DNA from: an uncultured Lachnospiraceae bacterium
GTDB taxonomy: Bacteria > Bacillota > Clostridia > Lachnospirales > Lachnospiraceae
Assembly: GCA_902803245.1 (NCBI GenBank)
Contig: CADCPJ010000085.1
Span: forward strand, 1-5,284
DNA: 5,284 nucleotides
Reading direction: 5' to 3'
The notes beneath the pieces are model-generated. The model was not told the DNA's origin and did no database searches. It worked only from the letters and a program-made list of their open reading frames with translations. Positions 1 to 4,254 of this stretch are shown here, one piece after another (position 1 is the stretch's first letter; each line of letters opens with the position of its first letter). A program made the position numbers and the translations under genes.

Positions 1-1645
1 CCGCCTGGAAAGAGACCTCGCTCACCTCATCGCCGGCTGAGGCCGTGGCGTCAAGGTCGGCATCCGTGCTCGCAGAGATGACGCTGACCTCGTCATTTTT
101 CTCATCAAAATGGACCGCATGGACACCTTCCGCGGATGCGTCCTCGCTGCGGGTGATCGCTTCATTCTTTAAAAGGGAAATGTTTACCGAAACCGGAGCT
201 GCGGGAGTGATCTCCTCGCCGTCTGCGCCGAGAATGGTGATGTCGAAGAAGCGGGCATCTGTGACAGTTCCGTTTACGGAGTTGTCCTCATTGACCGCGT
301 TCTGGGCATCGCTAATGTAATTGTCGAACTCGGGATTCCTCCGGGTGATCTCCGTGACGCTGAGAGTGGCATCAGCGGGAATCTTCGCTTCTGCTGTATA
401 GGATAAAGTGATGTAGTAATGATTCTCCTTTGAAGCCGTCAGCACGCCTTCAGAGGCATCCTCAGCAGCGTCGGAATCCTCCTTCTCAGACTCGTCAGAG
501 GAAGCATTCTCTTCATCTGTCTCTTCGCCGTCCTGCTGCTCTTCTTCCTTCTCTTCATCCGAAGAGGAGTCCTCTGCATCTTCGTCCTTTGCTTCTCTTT
601 CCTTTTCCTCATCGACGGAGCCATCTTCTGCCCCATCGTTTTCTTCTGTACCGTCTTCTGTATTATCTTCTGTGTTATCTTCTGTATTCTCTCCTGAATT
701 CTCTTCTGAATTCTCTTTGGAGTCGTCTCCGGATTCCGTTCCAGAGTCCTCTGTTCCATCTTCAGCCTCTGTATCCATCCGGCCGTCAGCGTCCTGTAAA
801 TCCGCTGCTGTGTTTTCTCCGTCTGTGCTCTGTGAATCCTCTGCTGCGTTTTCTCCGTCTGTATTCTGCGAGTCCTCTGCCGCCGTCCTGCCGTCAGCAT
901 CCTGCGAATCTTCTGTTCCGGCCTGTCCTTCCGGATACTGGAGTTCCTCCTGGTTCTGCTGATCCTCTGCGGCCTGCTGCCCGTCTGCGCTCTGCTCATT
1001 CTCTGCGGCCTGCTGCCCGTCTGCGCTCTGTTCATTCTCTGCGGCCTGCTGCCCGTCTTCGTTCTGCTGATTTTTTGAGGCGTGCCATTTGCAGAAGTCC
1101 GCTGCCGCTTTGCCCCATTTTTCTTTTTCTTCTTCCTCCTCGGAGACCTCGACTCCTTCTTCCACCTGACCGTCATTTCCGGCCATGTCATTTACAAATG
1201 GATCCTGTCCCTGCACCTCAATGGAATCAAGAAACTGAGGGCTGTCCGGAGCTCCTGTATTGACGGTTGACTCATCGAATCCGATGTCAGCGCCGTTTTC
1301 CGTGTCGTCCGCTCCGGCCATGGGATCCTCGAATACGCCCTCGTTACTGTCATTTACATAAGTGCCGGCGACGGTTGCTTCCATATTATTGTCTGAAGAG
1401 CCTCCGCCTGCAGCGAGGGATTCAAACTGGTCGATGAAGTAACCGCGGTCCTCCGAAACCTCTTCGACGGAGACGGCTGTGGCCGGCAGGATAAGTGCAT
1501 ACACCGTGCAGAACACGACCAGTGCTGCGGCCACAGCGAGTGCACGCATCCACCAATGGTGGGATATATGCTTTTTGAGCATATTCTGCTCAAAATCTTT
1601 CCCGTGATTGTTCTTTTTTTTCTGATCATTACGTCTCGCAGCCAT
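1..1645 (-). CDS. Large surface adhesin, Cna-B/SpaA-type, N-terminal part (C-terminus beyond window)
   Basis: I translated this frame by hand; it stays open from ATG at 1645 to the window edge (548 residues), so the C-terminus is missing. Residues 1-33 are basic and polar (MAARRNDQKKK, then HHWWMR). Residues 35-57 form a hydrophobic segment containing VVFCTVYALILPATA, which ends in a plausible signal peptidase site (ATA before VSVEE). This segment resembles the N-terminus common in large Lachnospiraceae Cna-B/SpaA-like adhesins. Residues 60-196 are a mildly acidic linker, 197-286 a 12-residue repeat, and about 290-405 a Glu/Asp/Ser-rich stretch roughly half acidic. From about 406 a beta-rich domain starts (HYYITLSYTAEAKIP, later ARFFDITILGADGEEITPAAP, then VHAVHFDE), matching the domain that precedes Cna-B repeats in such proteins. 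GGGAGAG lies just upstream of the ATG. The role, adhesion or a cell-surface fibre, is inferred. Expected downstream Cna-B repeats and a sortase or membrane anchor are not visible. Confidence 0.85.
   Translation of the reverse strand, partial: MAARRNDQKKKNNHGKDFEQNMLKKHISHHWWMRALAVAAALVVFCTVYALILPATAVSVEEVSEDRGYFIDQFESLAAGGGSSDNNMEATVAGTYVNDSNEGVFEDPMAGADDTENGADIGFDESTVNTGAPDSPQFLDSIEVQGQDPFVNDMAGNDGQVEEGVEVSEEEEEKEKWGKAAADFCKWHASKNQQNEDGQQAAENEQSADGQQAAENEQSADGQQAAEDQQNQEELQYPEGQAGTEDSQDADGRTAAEDSQNTDGENAAEDSQSTDGENTAADLQDADGRMDTEAEDGTEDSGTESGDDSKENSEENSGENTEDNTEDNTEDGTEENDGAEDGSVDEEKEREAKDEDAEDSSSDEEKEEEQQDGEETDEENASSDESEKEDSDAAEDASEGVLTASKENHYYITLSYTAEAKIPADATLSVTEITRRNPEFDNYISDAQNAVNEDNSVNGTVTDARFFDITILGADGEEITPAAPVSVNISLLKNEAITRSEDASAEGVHAVHFDEKNDEVSVISASTDADLDATASAGDEVSEVSFQA
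788..1057 (-). repeat. Seven-unit 12-residue (36-bp) tandem repeat inside the adhesin gene
   Basis: Read on the minus strand, the adhesin contains seven units of 12 residues (residues 197-286). The first two are identical DGQQAAENEQSA. The third carries a six-residue insertion (EELQYP). Units four to seven drift to the form DGENAAEDSQST. At DNA level the first copies are nearly identical: three 36-bp units cover 965-1072 with only a few substitutions. The later copies have diverged. The repeat is rich in Gln, Ala and Glu and leads into a region that is about half acidic. This suggests an extended, non-globular spacer that carries the folded domain away from the membrane. Near-identical copies make copy-number change by slippage or recombination plausible. 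Confidence 0.85.
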
Positions 1646-1683
1646 GGCCACTCTCCCGGAAGCAAATAGATGTATATAGATAT

Positions 1684-1711
1684 GTAATACAAATGTGATG
1701 TTCTGTTGTAA
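1684..1711 (-). promoter_or_regulatory. Possible promoter for the adhesin gene
   Basis: In the AT-rich 143-bp spacer between the signal peptidase stop and the adhesin start, the minus strand reads TTACAA (1706-1711), 16 bases, then TATTAC (1684-1689). Both are partial matches to sigma-70 type boxes. No terminator hairpin with a T-run is seen in the spacer, so read-through from the signal peptidase gene is equally possible. This is a weak call from consensus matching alone. Confidence 0.22.
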
Positions 1712-1788
1712 CTGTTATCGATCTCTTTTTGATGTCTTTTTGCTGATCGTATACTTCTTACCAGAATTATTATTAACAGCCCGTGAAG

Positions 1789-2391
1789 CTACAGCTTTTC
1801 AAAGCTCGACAGCGGCCAGACCTTGAAAATCAGCTTGCCCACAATCTGTTCCGAAGCCACGCAGCCCACCGCCTTGTTCCTGGAATCGATAGAGATCGCC
1901 CGGTTGTCTCCCACCACGAAGATCCGGCCTTCCGGAACCTGGTAGGGGAGCTCGATGTTCGTGTCGCCGAATGCCTTGTCTTTGAGGTAAGGCTCCTCGA
2001 GGCGTACCGAGTTGATGTAGAAATTGCCGTCTTCGTCGATGTCAACCCAGTCTCCGGCCTGAGCGAGGACTCTCTTCACAAGAATGTTGTTGTTGTAGTA
2101 AAAAGCCACGATGTCGCCGGGCTGAAAGTCGCCGGACTTCATGGAGACGACGATCGTTCCGTCCGGAAGCGTCGGAGCCATCGAGGAGCCGTAGATTCTT
2201 AAGACCGGCATCCAGAGCGTCGCAACCAGAACGGCGATCGCGGCTACCACCACGAGCGTAAAGGTTGTGCTTCTGAGCACAGACCGGAAGCGCTTGTTGT
2301 ATTCCAGGCGATCCAGTTCAGTCTCCAGCTGCTCTATGGTCGGATAGTCCGGCTTCCCTTCTTCGTTGTATATGTTTCTGTATCTTGCCAT
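1789..2391 (-). CDS. lepB: Signal peptidase I (divergent paralogue next to the adhesin)
   Basis: This is a 200-residue type I signal peptidase, the membrane enzyme that cuts signal peptides from exported proteins. Residues 1-40 are cytoplasmic and charged, with a short helical stretch (EQLETELDRLEYNKRF). One membrane segment spans about 42-63. Conserved boxes follow: YGSSMAPTL with the catalytic Ser70, LVKRV with the general-base Lys106, and GDNRAISIDSR (161-171) with the conserved Asp169-Ser170-Arg171. All catalytic residues are present, unlike some pilus-associated homologues that lack them. Box D reads KRVLAQAGD instead of the usual KRIIGLPGD, which marks it as a divergent subfamily. It starts with ATG preceded by AAGGAG, and it lies between a small coiled-coil gene and the large adhesin gene. 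Preferential processing of the adhesin is inferred from position only. Confidence 0.93.
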   Translation of the reverse strand: MARYRNIYNEEGKPDYPTIEQLETELDRLEYNKRFRSVLRSTTFTLVVVAAIAVLVATLWMPVLRIYGSSMAPTLPDGTIVVSMKSGDFQPGDIVAFYYNNNILVKRVLAQAGDWVDIDEDGNFYINSVRLEEPYLKDKAFGDTNIELPYQVPEGRIFVVGDNRAISIDSRNKAVGCVASEQIVGKLIFKVWPLSSFEKL

Positions 2392-2404
2392 GTTTTATTG
2401 TGAG

Positions 2405-2410
2405 CTCCTT
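2405..2410 (-). promoter_or_regulatory. Ribosome binding site of the adhesin-linked signal peptidase
   Basis: The minus strand reads AAGGAG, a full match to the anti-Shine-Dalgarno core, 13 bases before the ATG at 2391. The spacing is longer than usual. The site overlaps the TAA (2409-2411) of a short upstream frame that ends MYTGLGN. Confidence 0.6.
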
Positions 2411-2465
2411 AGTTTCCGAGACCGGTGTACATCGTCAGAGGGCTTTGTCCCTCATGGAATTCTTT

Positions 2466-2519
2466 GGCCTCCCTGGAGGCAATCGTTCGTTTTAAATATC
2501 CGCGGGCCTCCCGGAGGCC
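2466..2519 (-). repeat. Two copies of a GCCTCC/GGAGGC palindrome
   Basis: GGCCTCCCTGGAGGC (2466-2480) and GGCCTCCCGGAGGCC (2505-2519) are near-identical palindromes 39 bp apart, in the 137-bp spacer between the coiled-coil gene and the signal peptidase gene. Each could fold as a short GC-rich hairpin in the transcript. A third weak stem, GAGGG/CCCTC, lies at about 2437-2452. None is followed by a T-run on the minus strand, so they do not look like simple terminators. They may affect RNA processing or the relative expression of the two genes, or be a small dispersed repeat. Confidence 0.6.
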
Positions 2520-2529
2520 TGTGTTCCTC

Positions 2530-2793
2530 TTAATCCGCTTCAGGCATCTCACACTGCTCTGCCTGTTCCGGCTGCTTATCGCGGATTCCGAGCTGAAGCT
2601 TCAGCTGTTCGACGGCCGTCTCAGTGACCTGCAGCTCTCTCTTCGTCAAGTCAAGCTCGCGGGTGAGTTCAGTGCGGGTTCTCTCCAGCTCCCTGGTGAG
2701 TTCCTCCTTAACCTGCTCGTATTCCCTGGACTGTGTCAGGAAGAGCTCAATCAATTCTTTTCGAGACAGCTTCCGAAGTTCTTTTGAAGTCAT
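2530..2793 (-). CDS. Small coiled-coil protein of unknown function
   Basis: This encodes an 87-residue protein with no signal peptide or membrane segment. It opens with MTSKELRKLSRKELIELFL, a short helical motif, and continues as a highly charged heptad-like helix (about residues 20-70, with repeated LTRELE/LTRELD units). It ends in a Gln/Glu-rich tail. It is probably a cytoplasmic, oligomeric coiled coil. I recall similar short KLSRxELxEL proteins as conserved hypotheticals in Lachnospiraceae, but I cannot assign a function. I chose the ATG at 2793 over the in-frame TTG at 2802, because the purine-rich AGAGAGG abuts the TTG but sits nine bases before the ATG. It lies upstream of the signal peptidase and adhesin genes on the same strand, with a 138-bp spacer before the former, so an operon is plausible. 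That context suggests a link to surface-protein export, which is inference. Confidence 0.75.
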   Translation of the reverse strand: MTSKELRKLSRKELIELFLTQSREYEQVKEELTRELERTRTELTRELDLTKRELQVTETAVEQLKLQLGIRDKQPEQAEQCEMPEAD

Positions 2794-2802
2794 GCGCCGC
2801 AA

Positions 2803-2809
2803 CCTCTCT
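2803..2809 (-). promoter_or_regulatory. Ribosome binding site that selects the ATG start of the coiled-coil gene
   Basis: The minus strand reads AGAGAGG immediately before TTGCGGCGC and then ATG. The nine-base spacing fits initiation at the ATG (2793). The TTG at 2802 would have no spacing at all. Confidence 0.55.
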
Positions 2810-2828
2810 GTCTGCTTCTGATCTGAAA

Positions 2829-2864
2829 ATGGCAGAGTCGCAGCCGGTCAGGCCCATCTGCCAT
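2829..2864 (-). other. Inverted repeat in the probable leader of the coiled-coil gene
   Basis: ATGGCAGA (2829-2836) and TCTGCCAT (2857-2864) are perfect 8-bp inverted arms around a 20-base GC-rich loop. If transcription starts near 2860-2865, the hairpin would sit at or near the 5' end of the leader, where it could protect the RNA or act as an operator at the promoter. No known riboswitch is recognised. Confidence 0.35.
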
Positions 2865-2868
2865 ATAT

Positions 2869-2898
2869 AGGATACATCATTTCATCATTTTATGTCAT
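2869..2898 (-). promoter_or_regulatory. Possible promoter for the coiled-coil / signal peptidase / adhesin unit
   Basis: The minus strand carries ATGACA (2893-2898), five of six matches to the -35 consensus. Eighteen bases later comes TATCCT (2869-2874), with an overlapping TATATA just downstream. The position, about 75-105 bp before the ATG at 2793, is reasonable. A promoter is expected somewhere here because a terminator closes the preceding gene. The exact boxes are uncertain. Confidence 0.3.
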
Positions 2899-3277
2899 AC
2901 GTTTCATCAAAATTATGGATGTTTGTGAAATATGCCCTCATTTTCCTCACAATTCCCGTCTACCCTTGAATCTACGGGTTTTTTGGCAATGCAAGGAGTC
3001 TGAAATCGATATTTCAGGTATCAAAAAAAGCGCTTTCCGGAGGTCACACAGAGGTCACGTGACCAATTTGTTCGTGTGTTTTGCACAAATCCGCCATAAG
3101 ATGGTCATAGAAACTGCGAAAATGAGCACGAAATTGTTTTCGCTTGTGACCCCGCAGGTCATGTTGGCATTCGCTTTACGATAATTCATCGAAATATCTT
3201 ATATGGCATTTCTCACTAAATTTTTCGAAATTTTCATCGAAAATTAATCACATTCACACTGTCCAATTTGCACAAAC
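2899..3277. other. AT-rich intergenic region without a convincing gene
   Basis: This stretch is visibly richer in A and T than the flanking genes. I see no reading frame with a ribosome binding site or a recognisable product on either strand. It holds small inverted repeats: CTGAAAT/ATTTCAG (3000-3017, loop CGAT), AAAGCGCTTT (3027-3036) and AATTTTC/GAAAATT (3229-3245), plus a cluster of GGTCA half-sites between 3042 and 3161. It lies between a terminator and the probable promoter of the next unit, so regulatory sites or a small RNA are possible. Neither can be demonstrated from the sequence. Confidence 0.5.
3042..3064. promoter_or_regulatory. GGTCAC direct and inverted repeats, possible operator
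   Basis: GGTCAC occurs at 3042-3047 and again 11 bp later at 3053-3058, where it joins GTGACC (3059-3064) to make the perfect 12-bp palindrome GGTCACGTGACC. Another GTGACC/GGTCA pair with a 5-bp gap is at 3146-3161, and a further GGTCA is at 3103-3107. The one-turn spacing and symmetry resemble a dimeric repressor or activator site, but no known regulator is matched. Confidence 0.3.
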
Positions 3278-3313
3278 AAAAAAAGCCGCCTCTGAGAGCT
3301 GTTCAGAGGCGGC
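3278..3313 (-). terminator. Rho-independent terminator after the canonical signal peptidase gene
   Basis: On the minus strand, a perfect 11-bp GC-rich stem (GCCGCCTCTGA with TCAGAGGCGGC, arms 3303-3313 and 3285-3295) and a 7-base loop are followed directly by seven T residues (3278-3284). It lies 81 bases past the stop codon at 3395. There is no T-run on the plus-strand side, so it acts in one direction and isolates the downstream unit from this gene. Confidence 0.93.
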
Positions 3314-3394
3314 CTAAATGCGCACATTTATCTGTATTTGTATGCTGTTTGTAATACTCTTTCAAGCACGAAATCGGTGTTGAATCGGTATGTT

Positions 3395-4021
3395 TCAGTT
3401 GTCCGCATACTTGTTGATGAAGCCGATCTTGTTGAGCGGCCAGTAGCGGAGTCCGGCGCGCCCGACGATCTTTTCCTTCGCGACGCAGGTGTTCTTCCAG
3501 AAGCGGGAATCGTTGCTGTGCGCCCGGTTGTCGCCCATCATGAAATAATAGCCTTCCGGGACAACATATGGACCGAAGTCGTCGTGGAGGTCCGTGCTCA
3601 CGAAGCTTTCATTTTCCATATCATTGACGCCGTTGATGTAGACCTGGCCGCCTTTCAGCTCGATTGTGTCTCCGGGCAGGCCGATGATGCGCTTCACGAA
3701 GAGACGGGACTCGTCGTCCGGAAACTTGAAGATCACGATCTCGTAGCGCTTCGGGTCCGAGCTTATGTAGGCCAGCCGGTTTCCGAAGACGTGCTCCCCG
3801 GTCATGATCGTGGTCTCCATCGACGCGGAAGGGATCCTCGCATTGATGATGATAAAGGTGTTGAGGAGAATCGCCAGCGCAACAACAATCAGATAGGGGT
3901 AGATCTCGCGTATGACTCTTCCCACCGTCCAGGGCTCCTTCTTCTTTTCAAGCTGTTCGCCCGACGCATCCGCGCCGTCGATGTTGGGATTCTTTTCCTC
4001 TTTGTTCTGCATTTCGCTCAT
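3395..4021 (-). CDS. lepB: Signal peptidase I (canonical type)
   Basis: This is a 208-residue type I signal peptidase with all expected boxes. A charged cytoplasmic tail (residues 1-38) leads into one membrane segment (about 40-60). Then come IPSASMETTI with catalytic Ser67, FVKRIIGLPGDTI with general-base Lys110, and MGDNRAHSNDSR ending in Asp171-Ser172-Arg173. The length and single membrane span fit the Gram-positive P-type enzymes, and the KRIIGLPGD box is close to consensus, in contrast to the second paralogue at 1789-2391. It starts at ATG 4021 with GAGGA six bases upstream; an in-frame ATG three codons later is less well placed. The gene follows the 3D-domain protein and is closed by a strong terminator. 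I see no clear promoter in the 54 bp between its start and the repeat array, so it may be read from the upstream gene. It likely serves as a general-purpose signal peptidase, which is inferred. Confidence 0.95.
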   Translation of the reverse strand: MSEMQNKEEKNPNIDGADASGEQLEKKKEPWTVGRVIREIYPYLIVVALAILLNTFIIINARIPSASMETTIMTGEHVFGNRLAYISSDPKRYEIVIFKFPDDESRLFVKRIIGLPGDTIELKGGQVYINGVNDMENESFVSTDLHDDFGPYVVPEGYYFMMGDNRAHSNDSRFWKNTCVAKEKIVGRAGLRYWPLNKIGFINKYADN

Positions 4022-4075
4022 AGTATGTCCTCATCATTTTGTCTGCTGATTTTTATGGCGACCATCAGGCGGTAA

Positions 4076-4250
4076 GGGGAGCACGCCCCGATGCCGCGCT
4101 GTTTATGTGGCAGCGGAGACCTTTCCCCGATGCCGCGCTGTTTATGTGACAATGGGGGCTGTCCCCGATGCTGCGTTTTTTATGTGACAATGGGGACTGT
4201 CCCCGATGCTGCGTTTTTTATGTGACAATGGGGACTGTCCCCAATGTCAC
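4076..4250. repeat. Tandem array of 38-39 bp palindromic REP-like units
   Basis: Four full units start at 4076 (39 bp), 4115 (39), 4154 (38) and 4192 (38), followed by a partial unit at 4230-4250. Each contains a GGGGAC/GTCCCC-type core followed by GATGCTGCG, a T-rich stretch and ATGTGACAAT. The third and fourth units differ at one base in 38. The first two are diverged and share GATGCCGCGCTGTTTATGTG. The last core extends to a 14-bp imperfect inverted repeat, GTGACAATGGGGAC with GTCCCCAATGTCAC, one mismatch around a single T. The array ends five bases before the stop codon of the 3D-domain gene on the minus strand. It resembles REP-type dispersed palindromes. No transposase is present in the window. 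Confidence 0.85.
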
Positions 4251-4254
4251 GCTT

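Noticed and set aside
439..1191. Minus-strand frame (250 codons) rich in Arg, Lys and Gln
   Set aside because: It is a shifted-frame reading of the same repeats. The adhesin frame starts from a proper ATG with a Shine-Dalgarno sequence, has a signal segment and continues into a recognisable domain.
430..1263. Long plus-strand frame (277 codons) rich in Leu, Arg and Pro
   Set aside because: It is the antisense shadow of the adhesin's acidic repeat region; GAA/GAG/GAC-rich coding DNA leaves the opposite strand free of stops. Its composition is not protein-like and no domain is visible.
2466..2519. Terminator between the coiled-coil gene and the signal peptidase gene
   Set aside because: The GC-rich palindromes have no T-run after them on the minus strand.
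3042..3058. CtsR heat-shock operator
   Set aside because: The CtsR site is a direct repeat of GGTCAAA with about 10-bp spacing; here the half-sites are GGTCAC at 11 bp, and no heat-shock gene follows.
2915..3184. Plus-strand 89-codon frame in the AT-rich gap
   Set aside because: No ribosome binding site before the ATG, opposite orientation to all neighbours and no recognisable motif; the region looks regulatory. A small gene is not fully excluded.
3338..4075. Plus-strand frame opposite the canonical signal peptidase (and a similar one at 1783-2202 opposite the other)
   Set aside because: Both are antisense to genes with complete catalytic motifs and show no recognisable domain of their own.
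4076..4250. CRISPR array
   Set aside because: Units are directly tandem with no unique spacers, they drift along their whole length, and no cas gene is present.
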